This document shows, one piece after another, positions 45,141-57,080 of a stretch of DNA of 64,000 bases. The translations under genes were made by a program, and so were the position numbers. The stretch's first letter is position 1, and the number at the start of each line of letters is the position of its first letter. The stretch covers positions 40,716,365-40,780,364 of the forward strand of contig CM034531.1 of the NCBI GenBank assembly GCA_020002185.1. The letters run 5' to 3'. The DNA is from Paraescarpia echinospica (taxonomy: Eukaryota; Annelida; Polychaeta; Sabellida; Siboglinidae). The notes under the pieces are model-generated. The model did not search any database. It had not been told where the DNA came from and worked only from the letters and a program-made list of their open reading frames with translations.

Positions 45141-46854
45141 TGGTGACCAAATATACCGTATAGCGAGTGGAAAATTCCCCTGTAAAATCTCATTCTATAA
45201 GTTTCTTTGGTAATTTGTTCAGCACACTACAAAACTGACGCTATTAACCGGTATAAACTGGTATAAACTCGTAATGAATGCTCCATGTGTTGGAAGAACA
45301 GCCGGGTATTGAAATATAACATTTATACTTACCAGCCGTATCTCATTTGAGCGTCCGCTTGAAAACTGATCGCAAATTGGTTCCAGACCGTGTCCAAGTG
45401 ATAACGACTCGGTGGCCTTGAAACTAAAGTCGGCAAACCTCTTTTTCGAAACAGGAGCGTTACAAAGTGAAGCGTTATGATAGAACAGTACAGGTGTATT
45501 AGCTATCATTTGTAAGAACTATATTGAACACCAGCTATAAACAAACCAGTATCAACCAGTATAAACCAGTATAAATCAAACAAAACTGATAACGAATGCT
45601 CTGTATGTTGGAAGAACAATAGACTAGTGTTATTAGGTAGTACCTAAATTCGTGTCTCTTATAAAACCTGTACTCGAGACATGTGTGGACATGTTTGTTT
45701 GTCGCGAGCATGAGCGCGCGCACCCTGTATGACATCATCAAACTGCTACGCGCAATAATTTTATATGCGAGGTGATTTGGTCAAACAGGTAGTGATTTGG
45801 TTAGCTATCGTTTTGAACTTGCGCGCTTGAATATAATTCCATCATGTGATGTCATGATGCAGTGACATCATTAAACTATAAACTGCTACGCGCAGTAATG
45901 TTGTACACGAGGTGAGTTGGTCAAGCAGGTAGTGCTTTGCTTAGCCATTATTTTGAGCTTTCGCGCTTGAATATAACCCCATCATGTAACGTTATGGTCA
46001 ATTCCCATGTAAAATTTCATTCTAGAAGTTTCTTTGGTAATTTTGTCAACACACTACAAAACCGACGCTACTGTGTGCTACTGTGTCCTGGAGACGTGTC
46101 TGGACTTGTTTATTGGTTGCGGGCGCGAGCGAGCTCGCGTCCTGTATAACGTCAAAGCTATCGTAGTCATTTGGTTAGCCATCCTTTGTAAGAACTTTAC
46201 TAGAAAATTCAATCACGACCTTCAGAGTAAAATCATCGTTTACTACACTACAGGCATATCACGCTATAAGTAAACTGGTATGAACCGGTAACCAAGCCCA
46301 AGGCTCTATGTGTTGGAAAAACATCCGTGTATTTGTCTTGTGTTAAAACATAGCCCATAGGGAATTATAAAACAGTTACTTATCTGGTAAATTACTCAAA
46401 GTACCTGCTATCTGTGTAATATTTTGGTCAAACCCTTTGTCGTGTAACAGTATTTGTTATACGCAATTTGTACTTACCAAGTTTAGTGCAGTTGATAGCC
46501 TGCGTTCAAAGTATTTTGAAGTGATACTTCCTGTGCAAGTGATATCGACTTTGTGGCCTTGACACCAAACTTATCGAATAAAAGAAATTGGTTGCAAACC
46601 TCTTTTTCGAAAGAGGCGCGTAACAAAGTGAAGCGTTATGATGAACAGTATATGACCATAATAATCGTCCATACAGAGTGTACCAGTATTTATATAGTTT
46701 ACTGTGTTAACAGTTAAGTGTACAAACTAACATTAGATTGTTTTTGATCTGTTTTCATACTGTAGTATCTAAATTCGTGCTTCTTCGGTAAAAACCTTTC
46801 AAACAATATTCTATCATAAAAGCCCTAACCTGGCATGGGTAGCCGACAACGACC

Positions 46855-46935
46855 TCGTATATACATACATAGAGACATACATAAACACAGACATAGAGAC
46901 ATACATACATACATACATACATACATACATACAGA
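46855..46935. repeat. ACAT-type microsatellite in left arm
   Basis: Runs of 'acatacatacatacat' with 'agagac' interruptions. The inverse copy (TATG runs) is at about 56,618-56,690 in the right arm with a slightly different length. Confidence 0.85.
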
Positions 46936-47184
46936 CCACCCAACATTAACCTTCAACATATAAGCATACCTTCAAATATACTTTTAAACATTCAACTTTG
47001 CAAACTTTCACTGACAAACGTTCAAACAAACGTTCCAACACACTTTTAATCCTGTTTGCAAATTGGTTTGAACTGGTATTCGATTCACAAGTCCGATCTT
47101 TTCTGCAATTCGTACGTGTACTTTCTACTGTGAGGTCTGTGCTCGTTCGGCACGCCCACGTGACCTTTCGGCACATTCACTAAC

Positions 47185-47192
47185 TATATAAA
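47185..47192 (+). promoter_or_regulatory. TATA box of the left-arm zinc-finger gene, cut off from its gene
   Basis: TATATAAA lies 25 bases before the LINE insertion point at 47,217/47,218. In the intact right arm the same box is about 65 bases before the ATG. The LINE therefore entered at or just after the expected transcription start. Confidence 0.65.
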
Positions 47193-47217
47193 CGCGGAGC
47201 TCTACCAGTCGGACCAT

Positions 47218-50180
47218 TTAACAAGATTTAACAAGATTGCCATCCAGAGAATTAACTCTAGATGGCAGGTGGACAAGGAAGCCCTTTGGCTTATCGAGAG
47301 TCCAACCCTTTTATGTACATATATCCAGCCTTTCTGAGGCATGTGTCGATTTTATTTTTAAACATATTCACACTACTAGCACCCACACAATCATCAGATA
47401 ATCTGTTCCATACATTCACAGTCCTTTGTGAAAATGAAAACTTTCTTACGTCTAATCTACACTGTTCATTTACTAATGTAACTTAGTGTCCTCTAGTCTT
47501 TCTATCTTTCTTAACTGAAAAAAACATTTCTATCAATATTTTCATAACCATTCAATATTTTAAACACTTCTATCTGATCTCCTCTCAATCTCCTGGTCTC
47601 TAGTGTTGTTAAACCACATTCTGTTAGGCGTTTTTCATAACTAAGATCCCTCAGTTTTTGTATCATTTTATTCGCTCTCCTCTGTACTCTTTCTAGCATA
47701 TCTATGTACTTCTTGCGGTATGGCCTCCACGCTTGTATACAATATTCTAAATGAGGCCTAACTATTGTTTTGTACAGCGGTATTATTAGTTATTTTTCTT
47801 TATATGCTATATTTCGCCTAATCAATCCAAGGATTTGATTTCCTTTTGAAGCTGCAATTCCACACTGCTCTGAAACCTTCATGTCAGCACTGATTATCAG
47901 CCCTAAGTCTTTTTCTTTTACAGTAGTATTTAGTACAGTTCCCCCATTGTATATTCTACATATTCGTTCCCATGTCCTGTGTGAAGACATTTACATTTCC
48001 CAAAATTGAACAACATTTGCCACTTTTCAGACCATTTGATCAACCTGTCAAGATCATCCTGTAAATGCTGTCTATCTCCATCACTTTTAATCCTTCTAAA
48101 CACTTTTGTATCATCTGCAAATTTCAACACCTTGCTAGCTATATCATCGTCCAAATCGTTTATATATATTAAGAATAATATAGGTCCCAGTACTGATCCT
48201 TGTGGAACCCCACTCAAAACTGATTTCCAGTTTGAAGCCTCCCCATCAACAACTACCCGCTGTCTTCTGTCAATCAGCCATTTTTCTATTCAGTTAATTA
48301 TACCATTTCCTATGCCATGGGCCTTTAGTTTAAGCAGTAATCTCTGATGTGGCACTTTGTCGAAAGCTTTTTGAAAATCTAAGTAGATGATATCTACTGG
48401 TGATCCATCATCTACCCACTTAGTGATATCTTCCAAAAAACATAACATATTTGTTAAGCATGACCTCGCTTTTAGAAACCCATGTTGAGATGGGTTTATC
48501 AAGTTATGTTTAACAAGAAAATCCACCATGTGATCTTTAATGAATCTTTCTAATAATTTACAAATCACCGATGTTAAACTAACTGGTCTATAATTATTTG
48601 ACTTGTTTCTCGAACCTTTTATGAATAACGGTATAATGTTTGCTTCTTTCCATTCTAAAGGAACCACTCCCTTTTCTATTGACAAGTTGAAAACTGTTGC
48701 AAGCGGTATGCTAATTTGTTCTACAATTTCCAATAGTAGTTTTGGTGGAATACCATCCACTCCAGGTGATTTAGTATCCTTCATAGCCCTGATTTTGTTA
48801 GCTACCATTTCTGGGGTTACAATTAACTGTCTTAAATAATCTGATTCTGCCCCCTTGAACTTAGCCTCTGGTACTGGAAGTGAACTAGTGTCTTCTCTGG
48901 TAAACACTGAACTAAAATACTCATACAGGTCTTCTGCCATTAAGAATCCTTCTGATATTACATTTCCAGCACTATCTTCTAGAGGACCGACCTTATCCTG
49001 AACTTTCTGTTTGCTTCGAATATATGCATAAAAACTCTTGCTGTCATGTTTTATATTACAAGCTAATTTATGTTCATAGCTTCTCTTTGAATTTCTAATT
49101 TCAGCTGTAGCTTGGTTTAGTGCTTCTTTATAAATGTTGTAGTCTTCGTCATTTCCAGTACGTCTATATGACTTCCACATCATTTCTTTATATTTAATTT
49201 TTATAATGGCTTCTTTCGATAAGTGTTTCTTTTTGGACCGTTTCCCGTGTTTTTTTTATGGAACAAATTTGACGATGATGCATTCAATTTCACTCTTTAA
49301 GATATTCCATCATTCTGTTGCTGTCTTATTCTTCAGTGTGTTATTCCAGTCTATCTTTGCTAAATATTTCCTTATGTCCTTATATTTTCCTTTGTGGAAA
49401 TTTCTCCTGTACTGCTTTTTACTATTCCTTTCTGATTTTACTTTGATGGTAAAATGTATCTGGTTGTGATCACTATTCCCCAGTGGCTCGCATACCATGA
49501 CATTGTTAACTAATTCATTCTGTGAGGACAAAACTATGTCTAACACATTCTCACCCCTGGTTGGTTCTAGCACATGTTGAGAAAGGAAACTATCTTGTAC
49601 TAAAACTAAAAACTTGTGGTCCTCACTCCCCATACTCTGTAGAGATTTCCATTTTATATGCCCATGGTTGAAATCCCCCATAATAACACAGTTCCGTTTG
49701 CTCACTTCCCTTATAGCGTTTTGTATTTTTTCATTCTCTTCTATGCTTATGTTTGGACTTCGATAAACTAATCCAACCGTTAACGTTGACTTTCCTGTAA
49801 CTATGTTACACCAAACAGTTTCTCCGCAATCTGCTTCTCTGTCTAATTTTATTTCATAAGCCTGGATATATTCTTTAATATATAAAATAACTCCACCTCC
49901 CCTTCTTCCTATTCTATCTTTCCTAAACATTACATATCCTGTCAGTCCCAATTCGGCATCTGATACATCGGTGGTTGACCATGATTCGGTTATACCTATT
50001 ATGTGAGGGTCAATATCTTCTACCATAACGTTTAGTTCATTTCTTTTGTTTACTATACTCCTTGCATTTAAACAAACACATTTATATCCAGCTTCAGAAC
50101 AGTTTTCCAGACTGTTCTTTGCTGAATTATTTTTGCTGTCTTTATCTATGCCTCCAGTTTCAGGCTTCTCTGCGTATTCT
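47218..50180 (-). mobile_element. CR1-like LINE (family A copy 3) inserted in the left arm
   Basis: The insertion is exact by comparison with the right arm: flanks '…gtcggaccat' and 'cattcgtatc…' are contiguous there, with no target duplication. On the minus strand it has endonuclease (49,310-50,026, 'HIIGITESWSTTD', 'VIMGDFNHGHIKW', 'NSDHNQIHF') and RT (48,290-49,183 'PGVDGIPPKLL', 'YLDFQKAFDKVPH'; 47,930-48,217 'GVPQGSVLGPIL', 'KFADDTKVF'). A broken C-terminal region follows, and the 'aacaagattt' 3' end is at 47,218. It is 5'-truncated in the linker before the endonuclease. Confidence 0.92.
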
Positions 50181-50216
50181 CATTCGTATCACAACGACAC
50201 CACGGCTAACATCATC

Positions 50217-51410
50217 ATGTTGAAGATATCATATTACTGCCCTCGCGATACATCAGACTCGAATGATATGATTCGAACGATCGCTGCCGATGAGGAGTCC
50301 TTACCGACCCCGAGACAACTACCATCATCGCGAAGACCCTTCACCTGCCTGGACTGTAAGACCTAGTTCACACGGCGCGACAATTGGAAGCGACACATTG
50401 TCAGCGGATGTTGTGCACACCGGAAGTGGACGGCCGCCGAAGCCAAGTTGGATATATCAGTGGTAAGTCATACTTTATATTGTTTTACTATATACTTTCA
50501 CCTAAAATCATCTTTCGGTGTCTATACTTACGCTAAAATGGTATTTCCGTACCTATACTTCCCCTAAAATGACGTCCCCTGTTATTATTTCCTATATGGT
50601 TGGACTCGTCTATTACTTGTTAACATCCGGGTACACAATATTCTGTTACGTCTTTCCTTCCAAGATTATGGCTTCCCCTACGTTGTTCTTCATATCAACA
50701 TCTGCCAACAAGTCTTAAATCCCTATACAGTTGCGTCCACGGGTAATTTTTGTCGACAATTAATTTTGTTGTATCCATATAACTTGTCACCTCACTTCCT
50801 ATCACGTCACTTCTTATCATTGTTTCCTACCTATCCCTGTATCACCGTACTCTAGCAACGGTGTACTATTCCCATGCAATCTTTAATATTTTTTAATGTT
50901 ATTGAAATATTCTTGCAGGACTACATTGAAGGTCCGCTACCACCAAAGCGGCAACGAATGGTCTCTGTGTCGACAGAGACGATTAACGACAACAGAACAT
51001 CATCGACACCAACTTCCATTCCTAACGACGTCACAACTACCCACGCTGTCAATGTCACAACTTCTACCCATGCTGCCAATGTCGCAACTTCCGCTCCTGA
51101 CTTTGCTGGTCCGAACTTTACCAATGATTTCCCTGTGACCAAAATGAAGAAGACGCTTGCACGTCACATAGCATGTCGAATCTTTGAACTCTCAAGACGA
51201 CAATGCCGTGGTTGCGAGATAGATCATCCTAGTAAATTTCATCACGATTGTATGTTACCTGATGACATTCAAATTTGCATGCACTTTAACGAGGCTGTCG
51301 AGACCATTAATTCAACTGCAGTGGTGATAGACTGTTTGAGTGTTTTGTTAGACGCAGGTGTGAAGCTATCCGACGTAACAGTCGAACAGTTGTGTAATAT
51401 CAATACTTAG
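50217..51410 (+). pseudogene. left-arm zinc-finger gene, broken copy
   Basis: Exon 1 is 50,217-50,462 with donor GTAAGT. Exon 2 is from 50,919, after 'attcttgcag', to a TAG at 51,408-51,410. It is a close copy of the right-arm gene but has a TAG inside the zinc finger, three codons after the second Cys (50,365-50,367), and the last Tyr-Cys of the finger reads Cys-Cys. A second TAG ends exon 2 early at a codon that is Trp (TGG) in the right arm. AATAAA is at 51,710-51,715. With its TATA box displaced by a LINE this copy is doubly dead. Confidence 0.75.
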
Positions 51411-52289
51411 TTGCAAGAAGTCGTTTCGAAACAGTGGTGAAACACTATGAAACAAATGGTTCTGACAGTAATGGAGGATGAGGTTGATTAAAGACTGGTT
51501 GACTGTCTGGAACAATACCGCAACCAAGTATCCGAACCGACTTTGTTGGATCCACAAGGGCTCCTCGCCGTATGGCAGGCAAGGCTGAAGTAATGAGGTG
51601 TGGTATCGTCTTGTACACGATTAAACTTTGCAAGACTCTGTATTAATGTTCAGTTTCTGGTTCTTGCAGTTATGGAGCGTGACATGTAAATACGTTTGTG
51701 TTGTACACGAATAAAATGTGCAAACGTTATCTTGTGTCTTTTTTCGTAGTGTAATGCAAAGCATACGTTGGGAACCTTACTAATAGCCTTACTCTACACA
51801 ACTAAAGAGACTATTCGTATTGTGAACAGCAAGGATTCCAAGGGCAGTGATCATAGGAACAGGTATAGAGACATACATTCTGGACTTGTTTGTTTGTTGC
51901 GGGCGTGAGCGTGCGCAACCTGTATGACGTCATCAAACTGCTACGTGCAGTAATTTTGTACGCGAGGTGATTTGGTCAAACAGGTAGTGATTTGGTTAGC
52001 CATCGTTTTGGATTTGCGCGCTTGAATATAATTCCATCATTTGACGTCATGGTCAGTGAGTGACGTCATGGTACGCGCAGTAATTTTGTGCGCGATGTGA
52101 GTTGGTCAAACAGGTATTGATTTGGTTAGCCATCGTTTTGAACGTGCGCGCAGAAATGTAATCCAACCATGTGACGTCATGGTATGCGCAGTAATTTTGT
52201 ACGCGAGGTGAGTTGGTTAAACAGGTAGTGCTTTGGGTGGCATCCCTCCTCTTTCAGGCAAATAGACGGGTTATCGAGTAGCATAACAG

Positions 52290-52760
52290 ACACGAGTTGC
52301 ACATACGAAACACTAAACTTAGCCCAACACGTTGCACGAACCAAACTATAGACACGAGTTGCACAAACGAAACACTAAACTTAGCCCAACAGGTTGCACG
52401 AATCAAACTATAGACACGAGTTGCACAAACGAAACACTAAACTTAGCCCAACAGGTTGCACGAATGGAACTTAGTCCAACTAGTGGGACAAACGAAACAC
52501 TAAACTTAGACCAACACGTTGCACGAACCAAACTATAGACACGAGTTGCACAAACGAAACACTAAACTTAGCCCAACAGGTTGCACGAATGGAACTTAGA
52601 CCAACTAGTGGGACAAACGAAACACTAAACTTAGACCAACACGTTGCACGAACCAAACTATAGACACGAGTTGCACAATCGAAACACTAAACTTAGCCCA
52701 ACAGATTGCACGAATGAAACTATAGACACGAGTTGCACAAACGAAACACCAAACAGAGCT
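52290..52760 (+). repeat. tandem repeats 'cacgagttgcacaaacgaaacac…' at inner end of left arm
   Basis: Units of about 62 bp ('agacacgagttgcacaaacg', 'aaacactaaacttagcccaa', 'caggttgcacgaatcaaactat') alternate with a variant containing 'ccaactagtgggacaaacg'. Inverse copies lie at 53,970-54,190. Confidence 0.85.
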
Positions 52761-53015
52761 GGCGAAAATTTAAACAACCCACAAGGTGGGTTGTATAAAT
52801 TTTCGCGAGCTTAACCCCAACTTTTTTTTCTATCTAACCTAATTAGATATTTCATCTATCGGGTAAAAATATCTAATTAGGTTAGATAGAGAAAAAAGTT
52901 GGGGTTAAGCTCGCGAAAATTTAAACAACACACAAGGTGGTTTTATAATTTTTTGCGAGCTTAACCCCAACTTTTTTCTCTATCTAACCTAATTAGATAT
53001 TTTTACCCGATAGAT
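52757..53015. repeat. nested inverted repeats at the element centre
   Basis: The block 'ttcgcgagcttaaccccaac…ctatctaacctaattagatat' appears three times in alternating orientation (about 52,800-52,850, 52,858-52,917 and 52,957-53,010), with 'gaaaatttaaacaac.cacaaggtgg' hairpins between. This can fold into strong cruciform structures. Confidence 0.8.
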
Positions 53016-53634
53016 GGCGCCATCATGTGCTGTAGTACGGCAATTATTCACTAGGGGCCGCTGCGCCGGAAGTGATGTCGTACCGGAAGTCACTTGACTG
53101 TCATGGCGGCCTCTACTAGGGTCGCTACGCCGGAAGTAACGTCGTACCGGAAGGTACTTGACTGTCATGATGGTCTCTACGGTTCCATCCTTCCCGGAAG
53201 TGTGTCGACGAATAGAGATCTGTCATGGTCGGTACATGGCGTTATTCTGAGTAGTTACATTGATGTATGTTGGGTGCCATTGGATGTCGTCTGTCTCATG
53301 AACGTACGATACATCGAGTTGACGTTTAACATTGAGAAAATGACCTATCTTTTAACATGGGGACAACTTCCCATGGTCTAACATGGAGAAAATGGCCTAT
53401 CCTTTAACATGGGGTCAACCTCCTATGGTCTAACATGGAGAAAATGGCCTATCCTTTAACATGAGAACAACCTCCCTCGTTGATCTAAGTGTTTCGTTTG
53501 TCCAACAAGTCTTGTCACTCGTTGGTCTAAGTGTTTCGTTTGTCCGACAAGTTCGTTTCTTGTCGCTCGTTGATCGAAGTGTTTCGTTTGTCCGACAGGT
53601 TTATTTCTTGTCGCTCGTTAACGCGCCGAATTGT

Positions 53635-53960
53635 CGGAAAGAGGTGCGATGTCACGCGATAACCCGTCTATTCTGGTGAAATTCCGCCAAATTGGAGGAA
53701 TTTCACACGGTAACCCGTCTATTCTGGTGAAATTCCGCCAAATTGGTGGAATCTCACACAATAACCCGTCTATTCTGGTGAAATTCCGCCAAATTGGTGG
53801 AATCTCACACGGTAACCCGTCTATTCTGATGAAATTCCGCCAAATTAGTGGAATCTCACACGGTAACCCGTCTATTCTGGTGAAATTCCGCCAAATTGGT
53901 GGAATCTCACGCGATAAACCGTCTATTTGCCCCTTTTTGATGGAATTTGACGCAGTAACC
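53635..53960 (+). repeat. 51-bp tandem repeat with internal dyad
   Basis: About six units of 'taacccgtctattctggtga' plus 'aattccgccaaattggtgga' plus 'atctcacacgg'. Each unit has the dyad ATTCCGCC-AAATT-GGTGGAAT. The length (17 codons) keeps one frame open, so the apparent 111-codon ORF is an artefact. Just upstream, 53,335-53,465, are three inverted CCATGTTAAAGGATAGG-type motifs. Confidence 0.85.
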
Positions 53961-54239
53961 CGTTAAGTTTGGTGTTTCGTTTGTGCAACTCATGTCTATA
54001 GTTTGATTCGTGCAACCTGTTGGGCTAAGTTTAGTGTTTCGTTTGTGCAACTCGTGTCTATAGTTTGATTCGTGCAACCTGTTGGGCTAAGTTTAGTGTT
54101 TCGTTTGTGCAACTCGTGTCTATAGTTTGGTTCGTGCAACGTGTTGGGCTAAGTTTAGTGTTTCGTATGTGCAACTCGTGTCTGTTATGCTACGCGATAA
54201 CCCGTCTATTTGCCTGAAAGAGGAGGGATGCCACGTGAT

Positions 54240-54610
54240 AACTCCAAAGCACTACCTGTTTAACCAACTCACCTCGCGTACAAAATTACTGCGCGTACCA
54301 TGACGTCACTGACCATGACGTCACATAGTGGGATTACATTTCTGCGCGCACGTTCAAAACGATGGCTAACCAAATCACTACCTGTTTGACCAACTCACAT
54401 CGCGCACAAAATTACTGCGCGTACCATGACGTCACTCACTGACCATGACGTCAAATGATGGAATTATATTAAAGCGCGCAAGTTCAAAACGATGGCTAAC
54501 CAAATCACTACCTGTTTGACCAAATCACCTCGCGTACAAAATTACTGCGCGTAGCAGTTTGATGACGTCATACAGGGTGCGCACGCTCACGCCCGCAACA
54601 AACAAACAAG
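54240..54610. repeat. tandem units with TGACGTCA palindromes
   Basis: Three units of about 115-130 bp contain 'aacgatggctaaccaaatcactacctg', 'cacctcgcgtacaaaattactgcgcgta' and one or two TGACGTCA octamers (54,301, 54,316, 54,427, 54,446, 54,563). Related units recur at 57,360-57,440 and 57,590-57,850 and in inverse form in the left arm (45,710-46,150, 51,900-52,230). The octamer is a CRE/ATF-type site. Confidence 0.75.
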
Positions 54611-55021
54611 TACAGAATGTATGTATCTATGTATATGTATGTCTCTATACCTGTCCCTATGATCACTGCCCTTGGTATCCTTGCTGTTCACAATACGGAT
54701 AGTCTCTTTAGTTGTGAAGTGTAAGGCTATTAGTAAGGTTCCCAACGTATGCTTTGCATTACACTACGAAAAAAGACACAAGATAACGTTTGCACATTTT
54801 ATTCGTGTACAACACAAACGTATTTACATGTCACGCTCCATAACTGCAAGAACCAGAAACTGAACATTAATACAGAGTCTTGCAAAGTTTAATCGTATAC
54901 AAGACGATACCACACCTCACTACTTCAGTCTTGCCTACCATACGGCGAGGAGCCCTTGTGGATCCAACAAAGTCGGTTCGGATACTTGGTTGCGGTATTG
55001 TTCCAGACAGCCATCCAGTCT

Positions 55022-56296
55022 TTAATCAACCTCATCCTCCATTACTGTCAGAACCATTTGTTTCATAGTGTTTCGCCACTGTTTCGAAACGACTTCTTGC
55101 AACCAAGTATTGATATTACACAACTGATCGACTGTTACGTCGGATAGCTTCACACCTGCGTCTAACAAAACACTCAAATAGGCTTTCACCACTGCAGTTG
55201 AATTAATGGTCTCGACAGCCTCGTCAAAGTGCATGCAAATTTGAATGTCATCAGATAACATACAATCGTGATGAAATTTACTAGGATGATCTATCTCGCA
55301 ACCACGGCATTGTCGTCTTGAGAGTTCAAAGATGCTACATGCTATGTGACGTGCAAGCGTCTTCTTCATTTTGGTCACAGGGAAATCATTGGTAAAGTTC
55401 GGACCAGCAAAGTCAGGAGCGGAAGTTGCGACATTGGCAGCATGGGTAGAAGTTGTGATATTGACAGCGTGGGTAGTTGTGACGTCGTTAGGAATGGAAG
55501 TTGGTGTCGATGATGTTATGTAGTCTTTAATCGTCTCTGTCGACACAGAGACCATTCGTTGCCGCTTTGGTGGTAGCGGACCTTCAATGTAGTCCTGCAA
55601 GAATATTTCAATAACATTTAAAAATATTAAAGATTGCATGGGAATAGTACACCGTTGCTAGAGTACGGTGATACAGGGATAAGTAGGAAACAATGATAAG
55701 ATGTGACGTGATAGGAAGTGAGGTGACAAGTTATATGGATACAACAAAATTAATTGTCGAAAAAAATTACTCGTGGACGCAACTGTATAGGGATTTAAGA
55801 CTTGTTGGCAGATGTTGATATGAAGAACAACGTAGGGGAAGCCATAATCTTGGAAGGAAAGACGTAACAGAATATTGTGTACCCGGATGTTAACAAGTAA
55901 TAGACGAGTCCAACCATATAGGAAATAATAACAGGGGACGTCATTTTAGGGGAAGTATAGGTACGGAAATACCATTTTAGCGTAAGTATAGACACCGAAA
56001 GATGATTTTAGGTGAAAGTATATAGTAAAACAATATAAAGTATGACTTACCACTGATATATCCAACTTGGCTTCGGCGGCCGTCCACTTCCGGCGTGCAC
56101 AATATCCGCTGACAATGTGTCGCTTCCAATTGTCGCGCCGTGTGAAATAGGTCTTACAGTCCAGGCAGGTGAAGGGTCTTCGCGATGATGGTAGTTGTCT
56201 CGGGGTCGGTAAGGACTCCTCATCGCCAGCGATCGTTCGAATCATATCATTCGAGTCTGATGTATCGCGAGGGCAGTAATATGATATCTTCAACAT
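55022..56296 (-). CDS. right-arm zinc-finger protein gene (two exons)
   Basis: Exon 1 is 56,296-56,051 (82 codons, phase 0, donor GTAAGT). Exon 2 is 55,594-55,022 after TTCTTGCAG, giving 272 residues. The features are a C2HC finger C44-x2-C47-x12-H60-x5-C66 preceded by a Pro/Arg linker, a basic 'PPKRQR' at the start of exon 2, a Thr/Ser/Ala-rich middle with repeats of 'THAVN/THAAN', then 'KMKKTLARHI' and a second Cys/His cluster 'CRGCEIDHPSKFHHDC'. A helical C-terminus completes it. A nucleic-acid-binding role is inferred. No transposase signature is seen. A TATA box (56,358-56,365) and AATAAA (54,803-54,798) bracket it. The last exon boundary is uncertain; the frame continues past the TAA with similar composition in both arms. 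Confidence 0.7.
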
Positions 56297-56357
56297 GATG
56301 ATGTTAGCCGTGGTGTCGTTGTGATACGAATGATGGTCCGACTGGTAGAGCTCCGCG

Positions 56358-56365
56358 TTTATATA
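56358..56365 (-). promoter_or_regulatory. TATA box of the right-arm zinc-finger gene
   Basis: TATATAAA on the minus strand lies about 65 bases upstream of the ATG at 56,296. The box is conserved in the left arm. An expected start site about 30 bases downstream falls near 'cagtcggacc'. Confidence 0.65.
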
Positions 56366-56849
56366 GTTAGTGAATGTGCCGAAAGGTCACGTGGGCGTGC
56401 CGAACGAGCACAGACCTCACAGTAGAAAGTACACGTACGAATTGCAGAAAAGATCGGACTTGTGAATCGAATACCAGTTCAAACCAATTTGCAAACAGGA
56501 TTAAAAGTGTGTTGGAACGTTTGTTTGAACGTTTGTCAGTGAAAGTTTGCAAAGTTGAATGTTTAAAAGTATATTTGAAGGTATGCTTATATGTTGAAGG
56601 TTAATGTTGGGTGGTCTGCATGTATGTATGTATGTATGTATGTATGTATGTCTCTATGTCTGTGATTATGTATGTCTCTATGTATGTATATACGAGGTCG
56701 TTGTCGGCTACCCATGCCAGGTTAGGACTTTTATGATAGAATATTGTTTGAAAGGTTTTTACCGAAGAAGCACGAATTTAGATACTACAGTATGAAAACA
56801 GATCAAAAACGATCTAATGTTAGTTTGTACACTTAACTGTTAACACAGT

Positions 56850-57080
56850 AAACTATATAAATACTGGAACACTCTGATTGGAAGATTATTATGGTCATAT
56901 ACTGTTCATCATAACGCTTCACTTTGTTACGCGCCTCTTTCGAAAAAGAGGTTTGCAACCAATTTTTTTTATTCGATAAGTTTGGTGTCAAGGCCACAAA
57001 GTCGATATCACTTGCACAGGAAGTATCACTTCAAAATACTTTGAACGCAGGCTATCAACTGCACTAAACTTGGTAAGTAC
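56850..57080 (+). promoter_or_regulatory. possible divergent promoter and first exon in the right arm
   Basis: A TATATAAAT on the plus strand at about 56,854 is followed by a roughly 180-base unit ('cataacgcttcactttgtta' … 'caaggccac' … 'tatcact') ending in a 'ttg|gtaagtaca' donor-like site at about 57,072. A diverged second unit at 58,068-58,245 also ends in 'cttgtaagta'. Inverse copies are in the left arm. No acceptor or downstream ORF is evident, so this may be a non-coding transcript start or chance. Confidence 0.3.

Noticed and set aside
53631..53966. 111-codon ORF with repeated 'NPSILVKFRQIGGIS'
   Set aside because: Direct product of the 51-bp tandem repeat, whose length is divisible by three; no flanking gene structure.
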